Positions 1-8,502 of a stretch of DNA of 64,000 nt are shown piece by piece; within the stretch, counting starts at the first letter, position 1; each line of letters starts with the position of its first letter. Under the pieces are notes generated by a model that was given only the letters and a program-made list of their open reading frames with translations, was not told the DNA's origin and did not search any database. A program made the translations under genes and the position numbers. This DNA comes from Azospirillum fermentarium. Lineage in GTDB: Bacteria > Pseudomonadota > Alphaproteobacteria > Azospirillales > Azospirillaceae. The DNA lies in NCBI RefSeq assembly GCF_025961205.1, contig NZ_JAOQNH010000001.1:1574001-1638000 (forward strand). Reading direction: 5' to 3'.

Positions 1-88
1 CGGGCGTGATCCGCCTTGTCACAGAGGGGCCGGCGGCAGCGGCGGCACATTCCGCCGCTTGGCTCCGGCCCCGTGGGACGCTACCATC

Positions 89-772
89 ATGCACATGAAA
101 ATCCTGGTGATCGAAGACGACCGGCAGGCGTCCGCCTATCTTGCCAAGGGCCTGAAGGAGGCCGGGCATGTGGTGGACATCGCCAACGACGGGAAAGAGG
201 GGCTGTTCCTGGCGGGCAGCGAGGTCTACGACGTCATGATCGTGGACCGCATGCTGCCGGGCCGCGACGGGCTGTCGCTGGTGGAATTGCTGCGCGCCAC
301 CGGCAACGACACGCCGGTGCTGTTCCTGTCGGCGCTGGGCAGCGTCGATGACCGGGTGAAGGGGCTGAAGGCCGGCGGGGACGATTACCTGACCAAGCCG
401 TTCGCCTTTTCCGAGCTTCTGGCCCGCATCGAGGTGCTGGTCCGCCGGCGCGGCGCCGGGCAGCCCCAGACCCGGCTGTCGGTGGGCGATCTGGAAATGG
501 ACCTGCTGACCCGCACGGTGAAGCGGGGCGGGCGCGACATCGACCTGCTGCCGCGGGAATTCGCCCTGCTGGAATTCCTGATGCGCAACGCCGGCAGCGT
601 GGTCACCCGCACCATGATGCTGGAAAACGTCTGGGACTATCATTTCGACCCCCAGACCAACGTGATCGACGTCCACATCGCCCGGCTGCGGCAAAAGATC
701 GACAAGGATTTCCCCACCGCCCTGATCCACACCGTGCGCGGTGCGGGGTATTCCCTGCGCGCGGCGGGATAG
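89..772 (+). CDS. OmpR/PhoB-family response regulator
   Basis: DNA-binding response regulator of about 227 residues, the family's usual length. The receiver domain (residues 1-115) has the acidic pair E9/D10-D11, phospho-acceptor D53 in IVDRMLPG, and the conserved Lys in YLTKPF near 103. A winged-helix output domain fills residues 130-225. The start is taken at ATG 89 (or ATG 95, two codons on); an upstream TTG at 59 would only add non-conserved residues. The histidine kinase gene begins 11 bases after its stop, so the two form an operon and presumably a cognate pair. The signal is unknown; QseB/TctD-like regulators of transport or envelope genes are the nearest type. Confidence 0.93.
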   Translation: MHMKILVIEDDRQASAYLAKGLKEAGHVVDIANDGKEGLFLAGSEVYDVMIVDRMLPGRDGLSLVELLRATGNDTPVLFLSALGSVDDRVKGLKAGGDDYLTKPFAFSELLARIEVLVRRRGAGQPQTRLSVGDLEMDLLTRTVKRGGRDIDLLPREFALLEFLMRNAGSVVTRTMMLENVWDYHFDPQTNVIDVHIARLRQKIDKDFPTALIHTVRGAGYSLRAAG

Positions 773-782
773 GCCGCACCCG

Positions 783-2204
783 GTGCCGCTGTTCCATTCT
801 TCCGAGGGGCCCGCCGCACGGGTGGCCGTGCGGCTGCCGCGGCTGTGGCGCACCATGGCGTTCCGGCTGTCGGTTCTGTACGCCGGGCTGTTCGTGGTGT
901 TCACCGGCCTGCTGCTGCTGTTCGTCTACCGCTCCACCGCCGGGTTCATCCAGAACGAGATGTCCGATACCGTCGCCATCGAGGTGGCGGGGCTGGAGGA
1001 TCAGTACGCCCGCCACGGTCTGGCCGGCCTGCTGGAGGTGGTGCGCCAGCGCAGCAGCCTGCAATACACCAACTCCCTCTATCTGGTGCGGGCACCCAAC
1101 GGGGTGATCCTGGCCGGCAACCTGTCGGCGTGGCCCGACGTGCCGCCCGACGAGAACGGGTGGGCGCATTTTCAGGTGGCCTCGTCCGCCGGTCCCAGCA
1201 ACCGCCCGTCCACCGCCAGCGCCATGATGTTCACCCTGCCGGGCAACGCCCAGCTTCTGGTCGGGCGCGACACCAGCGAGATCGACACCCTGCGCCGCCG
1301 CATCTGGCAATCGCTGGGCTGGGTGGTGACGGGGGCGGTGGTGCTGGGGCTGATCGGCGGCGGCCTCATCAGCCACGGGGCCATGCGCCAGATCGACGCC
1401 ATCAACCGCACCACCCGCCGCATCATGGGCGGCGACCTGACCGGGCGGGTCAAGCGCAGCGGCAGCGGTGACGAGATCGACACCCTGGCCGCCAACCTCA
1501 ACACCATGCTGGACCAGATCGAACGGCTGATGACCGGCATCCGGCAGGTGACCGACAGCATCGCCCACGACCTGCGCACGCCGCTGACCCGCCTGCGCTC
1601 CCGCATCGAGCTGGTATTGATCCGCGAGGACGCCGACCCCGAGGTCTATCGCACCGCCCTGCAGGAAACCATCGTCGAGGCCGACCGGCTGCTCGACACC
1701 TTCAAGGCGCTGTTGTCCATCGCCGAGGCCGAATCGGGATCGCGCGGGCGCAACTTCCAGCCGGTCAATCTGGCGGAGGTGGCGCGCATGGCCGCCGACC
1801 TGTACGAGCCGGTGGCCGACGACAAGGGGCTGGAACTCCACGCCGACATCCGCGGCGAGCCGGTGCTGAGCGGCAACCCGCAACTGCTGTCGCAGGCGCT
1901 GGCCAACCTGCTGGACAACGCCATCAAATATACCCCCGCCGGCTCGGTCACCCTGACCGTGGAAGCGGGCACGGGGGGGCGGGGGCCACGGGTGACCGTG
2001 GCCGACACCGGCCCCGGCATTCCCCCGGAGATGCGGGACAAGGTGCTGGAACGCTTCGTGCGGCTGGACGACGCCCGTGCTTCCCCCGGCAACGGGCTGG
2101 GGCTGAGCCTCGTGGACGCGGTGGCACGGCTGCACGGGGCGGCGCTGGAGTTGGACGGCAACGAGCCGGGGCTGCGCATCACCCTGCAATTCCCCAAGGC
2201 GTAA
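783..2204 (+). CDS. Sensor histidine kinase (HAMP, HisKA, HATPase)
   Basis: Inner-membrane sensor kinase partnered with the upstream OmpR-type regulator. A first membrane segment lies near residues 28-50 (start at GTG 783), a periplasmic sensor region of about 120 residues follows, then a second membrane segment near 180-200 (VVLGLIGGGLI). A HAMP linker, a HisKA H-box (SIAHDLRTPL, His about residue 262) and a HATPase domain with N-box (LANLLDNAIKYTP) and G boxes (DTGPGI, GNGLGLSLV) complete it. The start could instead be ATG 855, just before the first membrane segment. The ligand cannot be read from the sequence. The MFS exporter downstream converges on this operon and may or may not be a target. 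Confidence 0.93.
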   Translation: MPLFHSSEGPAARVAVRLPRLWRTMAFRLSVLYAGLFVVFTGLLLLFVYRSTAGFIQNEMSDTVAIEVAGLEDQYARHGLAGLLEVVRQRSSLQYTNSLYLVRAPNGVILAGNLSAWPDVPPDENGWAHFQVASSAGPSNRPSTASAMMFTLPGNAQLLVGRDTSEIDTLRRRIWQSLGWVVTGAVVLGLIGGGLISHGAMRQIDAINRTTRRIMGGDLTGRVKRSGSGDEIDTLAANLNTMLDQIERLMTGIRQVTDSIAHDLRTPLTRLRSRIELVLIREDADPEVYRTALQETIVEADRLLDTFKALLSIAEAESGSRGRNFQPVNLAEVARMAADLYEPVADDKGLELHADIRGEPVLSGNPQLLSQALANLLDNAIKYTPAGSVTLTVEAGTGGRGPRVTVADTGPGIPPEMRDKVLERFVRLDDARASPGNGLGLSLVDAVARLHGAALELDGNEPGLRITLQFPKA

Positions 2205-2262
2205 GGGGGAGCGCGGGGCGGCTGCCCCGGCCCCGCCTGGAGGTCGGCTCCTCCAAACGCCG
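2205..2262. repeat. GC-rich double-hairpin intergenic sequence
   Basis: Directly after the kinase stop lie two adjacent palindromes: GCGGGGC/GCCCC-type pairing, then TGGAG/CTCC pairing. This two-hairpin layout resembles the elements at 55301-55357 and 62216-62284. There is no T-run, so it is not a classical intrinsic terminator. Confidence 0.4.
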
Positions 2263-2319
2263 TCGGTTTCATTCATAAAAAAACAGAGGGGTGGGCGGTA
2301 GCCCAACCCGTCGCCGACG

Positions 2320-2349
2320 AAAAAAGGCCCGCCGGTGAGGGCGGGCCTT
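2320..2349 (-). terminator. Intrinsic terminator of the MFS gene
   Basis: On the minus strand the stem AAGGCCCGCC / GGCGGGCCTT is followed by a T-run. It lies about 150 bases past the stop of the minus-strand MFS gene and separates it from the convergent two-component operon. Confidence 0.8.
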
Positions 2350-2496
2350 CGAGTTCGATGACATCAGCGAGAATGACTCCATTGGCGTCAAACGGACATA
2401 TTGGTGCCTGCATCCGTTTTGAAAACCCGGCGGGAGCCATAGCGGCGCGTCATTTTCGTTCTATGCCGATTGACCGGGGCCGATTGACCGGGGGCC

Positions 2497-4041
2497 TTAC
2501 GCCGCCGGTTCGTCGGTGCGCGCCGGGGCGGCCCGCAGCGGCAGTTCCGGCAGAAGCAGCGTCAGCAGGAACGACACCACCGCCAGCCCGGCGGCCATCA
2601 GATAGGTGGTCTCGAACCCGCCCTCGAACGCGCGCAGCACACCGGCCTGCACGGGTGCGGGCAGGGTGCCGATGACGGCGTTGCCGCGTTCCATCACCGC
2701 CCGCGGGTCCAGGCCGGGCAGGCCGGCTTGCGCCAGCCGCCCCGACACGTCGGCGGACAGGGCCGCGCCGAACAGCGCCACCCCCGCCATGCCGCCCAGC
2801 GAGCGGAAGAACCCCACCGAGGCCGTGGCCGCCCCCATGTCGCGGTGATCGACCGCGTTCTGCACCGCCACCGTCATCACCGGCATCACCAGCCCCAGCC
2901 CCACACCCAGCGGGATCAGGATCAGCGACGATCCCAGCGCCCCGCTCACCATGTGGCTGGCGAATCCCAGGATGGCGTACATCACCGCCGACAGCGCCAG
3001 CCCGGCCAGGGGATAGATCTTGTACCGGCCCGAGCGCGCGATCAGCCGCCCGCCGCCCGCCGCACCGAAGGTCATGCCCAGCACCATGGGCAGCAGCAGC
3101 AGCCCCGATTCGGTGGCCCCCGTCTGCTGCACCAACTGCAGATGCAGCGGCAGGAACACGATGCCGCCGAACAGCACCATGGCCGACACCGCCACCACCG
3201 TCACCGCCACGGCGAACACCCGCACGCGGAACAGGCTGAGCGGCAGCACCGGTTCCACCGTGCGGCGCTCGTGCCAGATGAACGCGGCGGTCAGCGCCAG
3301 CCCCACCGCCGCCAGCCCCAGGATGGGCCACGACGTCCACGCCAGCCGCACGCCGCCGTTGGACACCAGCAGCAGCAGGCACGTCACCGCCGCCATCAGC
3401 AGCAGCGCCCCGGCCACGTCCACCCGCGGGCGGGCGCGCCCGCGCGGCAGGCGGCCCAGCGCCCGGCCCGTCATCACCAGCGCCGCCCCGCCGATGGGCA
3501 GGTTGATGAGGAAGATCCAGTGCCACGACAGATGCTCGGTGAAAAACCCGCCCAGCAGCGGCCCGGCCACGCTGGCCAGCGCGAAAATGGCGCCGATCAG
3601 CCCCTGGTACCGCCCGCGCTCGCGCGGGCTCACCACGTCGGCGATGATGGTGAAGGCCAGGACCATCAGCCCGCCGCCCCCCAGCCCCTGGATGGCGCGG
3701 AAGATGACGAGTTGCACCATGGTCTGGGCCAGCGCGCACAGCACCGACCCGGCCAGAAAGAACAGGATGGCCGCCTCCAGCACCCGCTTGCGCCCGAACA
3801 GGTCGGACAGCTTGCCGTAGATGGGGGCGGTCGAGGTGGCGGTCAGCAGATAGGCCGACACCACCCACGACGCCAGATCCAGGCTTCCCAACTGTCCGGC
3901 CATGGTGGGCAGGGCGGTCGCCACGATGGTCTGGTCGATGGCCGCCATCAGCATGGCGAGCGCCACGCCGCTGAACACGGTCAGGATGTCACGGTGGCTG
4001 AAGACGGCGGGAGACGGGGTTCCGGCGGAGGCTTCGGACAT
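2497..4041 (-). CDS. MFS drug exporter, DHA2 (EmrB/QacA-type)
   Basis: Proton-coupled major facilitator of about 514 residues. Its length and hydrophobic profile fit the 14-helix DHA2 family (EmrB, QacA, FarB). The N-terminal region has [20 protein letters not shown], typical of helix 1 with the family's conserved Asp, and the loop 2-3 motif [13 protein letters not shown]. The motif GPLLGG in helix 5 matches the drug-proton antiporter signature. The start is at ATG 4041 (MSEASAG); a longer reading to 4068 adds only Arg-rich residues. No EmrA-like adaptor or TetR gene is adjacent, so it probably works alone in the inner membrane. Substrates are unknown. Confidence 0.9.
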   Translation of the reverse strand: MSEASAGTPSPAVFSHRDILTVFSGVALAMLMAAIDQTIVATALPTMAGQLGSLDLASWVVSAYLLTATSTAPIYGKLSDLFGRKRVLEAAILFFLAGSVLCALAQTMVQLVIFRAIQGLGGGGLMVLAFTIIADVVSPRERGRYQGLIGAIFALASVAGPLLGGFFTEHLSWHWIFLINLPIGGAALVMTGRALGRLPRGRARPRVDVAGALLLMAAVTCLLLLVSNGGVRLAWTSWPILGLAAVGLALTAAFIWHERRTVEPVLPLSLFRVRVFAVAVTVVAVSAMVLFGGIVFLPLHLQLVQQTGATESGLLLLPMVLGMTFGAAGGGRLIARSGRYKIYPLAGLALSAVMYAILGFASHMVSGALGSSLILIPLGVGLGLVMPVMTVAVQNAVDHRDMGAATASVGFFRSLGGMAGVALFGAALSADVSGRLAQAGLPGLDPRAVMERGNAVIGTLPAPVQAGVLRAFEGGFETTYLMAAGLAVVSFLLTLLLPELPLRAAPARTDEPAA

Positions 4042-4183
4042 GGTGCTTTCCGAACGTTGGCGACGCAAACGGCGGGGTCACCATAACCGCCCGGCGGCGG
4101 GGCGCAAGCCCGGTCTGGGGGATGACGGCCCCGCCGTCCTTTTGCGCACCGGCGGCGGGGCACTTTTTCAAGACCGGTTCTGA

Positions 4184-4759
4184 TCAGCCGCCGAAGACAT
4201 TGCCGGCGTTCAGCAGCGCCAGCACGCCCAGAACGGCGAAGATGGCGGCGGCGATGCCGTGGACCAGTTTCAGCGGCACCTTGGTCGCCGCCTTTTCGCC
4301 CAGCAGCACAGCGGGGACGTTGGCCAGCATCATGCCCAGCGTGGTGCCGGCGGTGACCAGCATCAGGTCGTTGAACCGCGCCGACAGGGCCACCGTGGCG
4401 ATCTGGGTCTTGTCGCCGATTTCCAGAAGGAAGAAGGTGACGATGGTGGCGATCAGCGGCCCGAACCGGCTGTCCCCCCCGGTGTCGTCGTCCACCGCGT
4501 CGGGGATCATGATCCACACCGCCATGGCCAGGAACGACACGCCGAGAATCCAGCGCATGACGTCGGCTCCCAGCCACCCGGCCACCAGCGACCCCGCCCA
4601 GGCGGCCAGCGCGTGATTCGCCAGCGTGGCGATCAGAATGCCGAGAATGATCGGGATGGGCTTGCGGAACCGCGCCGCCAGGACCAGGGCAAGCAACTGG
4701 GTCTTGTCGCCGATCTCGGCAACGGCCACCACACCGGTGGAAATGAGCAGGGCTTCCAT
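4184..4759 (-). CDS. GDT1/UPF0016 (TMEM165) family cation exporter
   Basis: Small inner-membrane transporter of 191 residues made of two homologous halves. Each carries the family's signature E-x-G-D-K-T: EIGDKT at residues 15-20 and 113-118. Six to seven hydrophobic segments are visible, with an acidic loop DAVDDDTGGD between the halves. Bacterial members export Mn2+ (Mnx, MneA) and members in eukaryotes move Ca2+/Mn2+. The start is placed at ATG 4759 (MEALLIST), because the upstream in-frame codons to 4900 lie inside a manganese riboswitch. That leader makes a role in Mn2+ detoxification by efflux very likely. Confidence 0.92.
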   Translation of the reverse strand: MEALLISTGVVAVAEIGDKTQLLALVLAARFRKPIPIILGILIATLANHALAAWAGSLVAGWLGADVMRWILGVSFLAMAVWIMIPDAVDDDTGGDSRFGPLIATIVTFFLLEIGDKTQIATVALSARFNDLMLVTAGTTLGMMLANVPAVLLGEKAATKVPLKLVHGIAAAIFAVLGVLALLNAGNVFGG

Positions 4760-4796
4760 CAAAGGCTCGATCGGGGGCTGGGCAGACACGGCCGAT

Positions 4797-4837
4797 GGCT
4801 TCCCGCCCTGCCCAGCCCCTGGGACAGCGGTGAAGCC
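4797..4837 (-). promoter_or_regulatory. Imperfect hairpin between riboswitch and start codon
   Basis: On the minus strand GGCTTC pairs with GAAGCC at the base and CCCAG with CTGGG at the tip, with an internal loop between. The 5' arm shares the GGC that ends the aptamer motif GACCTTTGGC, so hairpin and aptamer could be mutually exclusive. There is no T-run after it, which favours control of translation or Rho access over intrinsic termination. This is an inference. Confidence 0.45.
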
Positions 4838-4932
4838 AAAGGTCTTGCCAAGCTGATCGCCGGATGCGCCATGGGCCGGGGCCCAAGTCTGTTGACGCAT
4901 CCCCCCTTTCGACAGGGCGGCTACTCCCCAAT
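4833..4932 (-). promoter_or_regulatory. yybP-ykoY manganese riboswitch
   Basis: Read on the minus strand, this leader holds the hallmark conserved blocks of the yybP-ykoY (mntP/alx) RNA in order. GGGGAGTAGC is at 4929-4920, CGTCAACA follows in the internal stem region, and GCAAGACCTTTGGC closes it at 4848-4835, with G/C-rich variable stems between. This RNA class binds Mn2+ and commonly precedes UPF0016 and MntP exporters, exactly the gene found 74 bases downstream. An open reading frame runs through it, but its translation shows no protein conservation. Confidence 0.92.
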
Positions 4933-4970
4933 GACAGGCGGACCGTAACCCCTTCGTTTTGGGAAATCAA

Positions 4971-4987
4971 TTGAGAGCGATTCTCAA
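4971..4987. promoter_or_regulatory. Fur-like palindrome TTGAGAGCGATTCTCAA
   Basis: A 6-5-6 inverted repeat lies about 40 bases upstream of the riboswitch and overlaps the stop codon of the hemerythrin gene. The half sites (GAGA...TCTC) resemble Fur-family boxes of the GAGAAT-ATTCTC type. On the minus strand the left half, TTGAGA, also reads as a -35 element. A metal-responsive repressor (Fur or Mur) acting on the exporter promoter is inferred. Confidence 0.5.
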
Positions 4988-5436
4988 CTTGTTGTTTTCT
5001 GGGGATGGTCCTCCGCGGTCTGCCCCTCCTCTTCCGTCACACCCCGCACATGGGCATTGAGCTTGGTGTCGAGGAAGATCACGTGCCGCACCAGTCCGGC
5101 GGCGAAATCGTACAGCAGCCCGGTGGTCAGCCGGTTGGGGCACAGAAAGAACAGGCGGCTGAGTTCGTGCAGCGCGCGGGTGGCCTCGTCGTGCTGGGCC
5201 TTGTGGTCGGTGATGAAGGGGTAGTCGATCACCTCCATCAGCTTTTCCTCGCGCGGGAAATGATCCTGGGTGTAACGCAGCAGGAACAGCAGGCCCAGGG
5301 CGGCGCCCTTGGCATCGAAGGCGGGGGCGGCCAGAATCTCGCCCAAGACGTTGACATGGGCGATCAGCTCCCGGTGGTCGGCGTCCAGCCGCGCCACGCC
5401 GGTGCTCATGGTCTCCCGCCATTGGATGCCGGTCAT
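4984..5436 (-). CDS. Bacteriohemerythrin (oxygen-binding diiron protein)
   Basis: Single-domain hemerythrin of 150 residues, a four-helix bundle that binds O2 at a non-heme diiron centre. All seven expected ligands are visible with family spacing: H21 (DADHREL), H59 and E63 (HFPREE), H78 and H82 (HKAQH), H118 and D123 (HVIFLD). The start at ATG 5436 gives the normal N-terminus with W6 near the site. In alphaproteobacteria such proteins serve in oxygen sensing, storage or delivery. It reads toward the Mn exporter on the same strand, but the riboswitch promoter between them suggests separate transcripts. Confidence 0.9.
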   Translation of the reverse strand: MTGIQWRETMSTGVARLDADHRELIAHVNVLGEILAAPAFDAKGAALGLLFLLRYTQDHFPREEKLMEVIDYPFITDHKAQHDEATRALHELSRLFFLCPNRLTTGLLYDFAAGLVRHVIFLDTKLNAHVRGVTEEEGQTAEDHPQKTTS

Positions 5437-5520
5437 CCCACCCGTCCTGACACGAAAAACCCGGCGGCTGGGGGCCGCCGGGTTCCGTCATGGCAGATAA
5501 GTGTTGCGGAACGTCGGGCC

Positions 5521-6864
5521 TTACACGTTCAGCAGCAGATTTTCACGTTCCCACGAACTGATGACGCGGTTGTACGCCTGATACTCCGCTTCCTTGACGC
5601 AGGTGAAGGCTTCGATGAAGCGTTCGCCCAGCACCTCGCGCAGCGGCTTGCAGCCGGTGAACTTCGCCAGCGACTCCGACTGGTGCCGCGGCAGGCTGTA
5701 GGCCAGGCGATAGGCCGACCCCTTCACCGGGTCCGACGGCTCCAGACCCATGGACATGCCCAGATAGCCGCAGGCCAGCGACGCGGCCATGGCGAGATAG
5801 GGGTTGGCGTCGGCACCCGCCACCCGGTTTTCCACCCGCCGCGCCTCGGGCGTGGACACCGGCACCCGCAGGCCGGTGGTGCGGTTGTCGCGGCCCCAGT
5901 GGACGTTGATCGGCGCGTCCGAATTAGGCACCAGCCGGCGGAACGAGTTCACGTTCGGCGCCAGCAGCGGCATGACATAGGGCAGGAACTTCTGCAGACC
6001 CGCCAGATGGGCCATGAACAGCTCGCTGTCCGACCCGTCGGGGTTGGCGAACAGGTTGCGCCCGCTGTCCAGGTCCACCACCGACTGGTGCACGTGCATG
6101 GCGCTGCCCGGCTCGCCCTGCATCGGTTTGGCCATGAAGGTGGCGTAGACCTGATGGCGCAGGGCGGCTTCACGGGCCGTGCGCTTGAACAGGAACGCCT
6201 GATCGGCCAGTTCCAGCGCGTCGCCGTGGTTGAAGTTGATCTCGATCTGCGCGGCACCCGCCTCGTGGGTCAGGGTGTCGATGTCGATGTCCTGGGCTTC
6301 GCAGAAATCGTAGATGTCTTCGAAGATGGGATCGAACTCGTTCACCGCGTCGATGCCATAGGCCTGACGCCCGCTTTCGATGCGGCCCGACCGGCCGACC
6401 GGCGGCACCAGCGGGTAATCGGGATCCTTGTTGATCTGAACCAGGAAGAATTCCAGCTCGGGCGCGATGATCGGCTTCCACCCGCGCTCTTCGTACAGCT
6501 TCAGCACGCGCTTCAGCACATAGCGCGGCGCGAAATCCACCTGTGAGCCGTTGTGGTACACGCAGTCGGTGATGACCTGGGCGGTCGGTTCCTTGTACCA
6601 GGGAACGAAACGGATCGTGCGTTCGTCCGGGATCATGTAGACGTCGGAATTCTCGTCCGACGTGACGTCCTCGTCGTCCGGGTAGTCGCCGGTGACGGTC
6701 TGGACGAAGATGGCTTCCGGCAGCCGCAGGCCGCGATCGCGCAGGATGCGGAGAAACTTTTCGGCGGGGACGATCTTGCCCCGCGCAATGCCCGACATGT
6801 CGGGCACCAGGCATTCAACTTCGGTTATGCGATTCTTTTTGATGAAGTCATCCATAAAGGCCAT
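5521..6864 (-). CDS. puuA: Glutamine synthetase family protein, PuuA-like
   Basis: ATP-dependent ligase of the glutamine synthetase superfamily, 447 residues. It is most like gamma-glutamylputrescine synthetase (PuuA/GlnT class), which joins glutamate to putrescine in the first step of polyamine catabolism. Visible motifs are the N-terminal beta-grasp segment (PDMSGIARGK), HEAGAAQIEINF and MHVHQSV of the metal/glutamate site, and NVHWGRDNRTTGLRVP with the substrate Arg residues. It lacks the adenylylation-site context of GlnA. The start is ATG 6864 or 6855 (MDDFIKKN). It faces the PuuB-like oxidase gene across a shared 180-base intergenic region, which supports the polyamine assignment, but the substrate is not proven. 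Confidence 0.85.
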   Translation of the reverse strand: MAFMDDFIKKNRITEVECLVPDMSGIARGKIVPAEKFLRILRDRGLRLPEAIFVQTVTGDYPDDEDVTSDENSDVYMIPDERTIRFVPWYKEPTAQVITDCVYHNGSQVDFAPRYVLKRVLKLYEERGWKPIIAPELEFFLVQINKDPDYPLVPPVGRSGRIESGRQAYGIDAVNEFDPIFEDIYDFCEAQDIDIDTLTHEAGAAQIEINFNHGDALELADQAFLFKRTAREAALRHQVYATFMAKPMQGEPGSAMHVHQSVVDLDSGRNLFANPDGSDSELFMAHLAGLQKFLPYVMPLLAPNVNSFRRLVPNSDAPINVHWGRDNRTTGLRVPVSTPEARRVENRVAGADANPYLAMAASLACGYLGMSMGLEPSDPVKGSAYRLAYSLPRHQSESLAKFTGCKPLREVLGERFIEAFTCVKEAEYQAYNRVISSWERENLLLNV

Positions 6865-7042
6865 GAAACAATCGGCCCGCCGCCATGATCGGGGCGGACG
6901 CCTCCTTGCCGTTGCGCGTTTCGACAATATGGTGCCGAACGGGGGGGCGCCGCCAGGGGGGTCTTTGTTCTGTCATCATTTAAATATTCCGTCACCAAGG
7001 AGCGGTTGACCGGACCAAATGGGCGGGATTATCCCAGGCGGT
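6865..7042. promoter_or_regulatory. Divergent puuA/puuB promoter region
   Basis: The two polyamine genes diverge from this stretch. It contains an AT-rich patch (about 6970-6995, around TCATTTAAATATTCC) that stands out from the GC-rich surroundings and is the likely place for promoter elements. No clear operator palindrome or regulator gene was recognised. Confidence 0.45.
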
Positions 7043-8332
7043 ATGATTCACGCGACCCCCGCCCCCCACGCCCCATCCTGGTACGCCGATTCCGCCACTC
7101 CCCATCCCGGCCACCCGGCGCTGGCGGGGGAGGAGGCGTGCGACGTCTGCGTGATCGGCGCCGGCTACACCGGGCTGACCGCGGCCCTGGAACTGGCCGA
7201 ACGCGGCTACAGCGTCATCGTGCTGGAGGCGGAGCGGGTCGGCTGGGGTGCCTCGGGGCGCAACGGCGGCCAGATCATCACCGGCTACAACAAGCCCTAT
7301 GCCGCCATGGCCCGCATGGTGGGGGAGGGGGACGCCCGCATCCTGTGGGATCTGGGGGAGGAGGCGAAGGACCGGCTGGAGCGCCGCGTCACCCGCCATG
7401 CCATCGCCTGCGACCTGACCTGGGGCTATCTGCTGGCGGGGCTGAAGCCGCGGCACATGGACGAGCTGGCGGAGCTGGACGCGGAACTCCGCGGCCCGTG
7501 CGCCTATCCCCACACCCGCCTTCTGGACGCGGCGGAGGCCCGCGCGGTGGTGGACAGCCCGCGGGTGGTGGGCGGCCTCTACGACGGGCGCAGCGGCCAT
7601 CTGCACCCGCTGAACTACGCGCTGGGGCTGGCCGGCGCTGCGCTCGCCGCCGGGGTGCGCATCTTCGAGGGCAGCCGGGTGCGGCGGCTCGCCACCGGGG
7701 CCGCCCCGGTGGCGGAGACGGACGGCGGACGGGTGCGGGCGCGGTATGTGGTGCTGGGCGGCAACGCCTACCTGGGCGGGCTGGTGCCGGCGCTGGCGCG
7801 CATGGTGATGCCGGTCGCCACATACATCGTCGCCACCGAACCCCTGGGTGCGGAACGGGCCGCGGCCCTGCTGCCCGGCAACGCCGCGGTGTCGGATATG
7901 AATTTCGTGCTGAACTATTTCCGCCGCTCGTCCGACCACCGCCTCTTGTTCGGGGGGGAGGTGAGCTATTCCGGTCTGGACCGTCCGGGGCTGGCGCGGT
8001 CGCTGCGGGGCAAGATGCTGCGCATGTTCCCCCAACTGGCCGGCGTGCGGCTGACCCATTGCTGGGGTGGCAAGGTCGCCATCACCGTCAACCGCATGCC
8101 CCAGATCGGACGCGTGTCGCCCACCGTCTATTTCGCCCACGGCTATTCCGGCCATGGGGTGGCGCTGAGCGGCATGGCCGGCGCGCTGATCGCCGAGGCG
8201 GTCGATGGAACGGCGGGACGGTTTGACGTCATGGCCCGCATACCCCATATGGCCTTTCCGGGTGGCCCCATCGCCCGCACCCCGGCGCTGGTGCTGGCGA
8301 TGCTCTGGTTCCGGCTGCGTGATTTGCTGTAA
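7043..8332 (+). CDS. puuB: FAD-dependent oxidoreductase, PuuB-like
   Basis: Flavoprotein of the DAO family, 429 residues. The N-terminal dinucleotide-binding motif VCVIGAGYTGLTAALELAERG is followed by the conserved E (VLEAERVGWGASGRNGGQ), typical of gamma-glutamylputrescine oxidase. A C-terminal segment YFAHGYSGHGVALSG closes the FAD site. It would oxidise gamma-glutamylputrescine to the aldehyde with H2O2 release. The start at ATG 7043 (MIHATPAP, preceded by AGGCGG) fits family N-termini better than ATG 7019. Divergence from the PuuA-like synthetase supports the role. Other amine substrates remain possible. Confidence 0.85.
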   Translation: MIHATPAPHAPSWYADSATPHPGHPALAGEEACDVCVIGAGYTGLTAALELAERGYSVIVLEAERVGWGASGRNGGQIITGYNKPYAAMARMVGEGDARILWDLGEEAKDRLERRVTRHAIACDLTWGYLLAGLKPRHMDELAELDAELRGPCAYPHTRLLDAAEARAVVDSPRVVGGLYDGRSGHLHPLNYALGLAGAALAAGVRIFEGSRVRRLATGAAPVAETDGGRVRARYVVLGGNAYLGGLVPALARMVMPVATYIVATEPLGAERAAALLPGNAAVSDMNFVLNYFRRSSDHRLLFGGEVSYSGLDRPGLARSLRGKMLRMFPQLAGVRLTHCWGGKVAITVNRMPQIGRVSPTVYFAHGYSGHGVALSGMAGALIAEAVDGTAGRFDVMARIPHMAFPGGPIARTPALVLAMLWFRLRDLL

Positions 8333-8502
8333 GCTGGAATCCGCGGCATACCCCGGCATTCAAGCGCTGCCGGCCGGGAGTGTGACGTTGGGACGCAGAC
8401 CGCCGTGTGTTGCGGGCTCGCTTCGGGTTGCGCACAGGGAATGGAATCGGGTACGGATCTTCCGCATCCTGGGTTATGGAATGTCGATAACATGGCCTTC
8501 GC

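Noticed and set aside
2728..4086. Long plus-strand frame opposite the MFS gene
   Set aside because: His/Gln/Arg-rich translation typical of the antisense frame of a GC-rich gene; no domain, and the opposite strand encodes an obvious transporter.
4760..4900. N-terminal extension of the UPF0016 protein (reading from ATG 4900)
   Set aside because: These bases form the manganese riboswitch and its hairpin. The translation has no membrane or family features, and the domain begins at ATG 4759.
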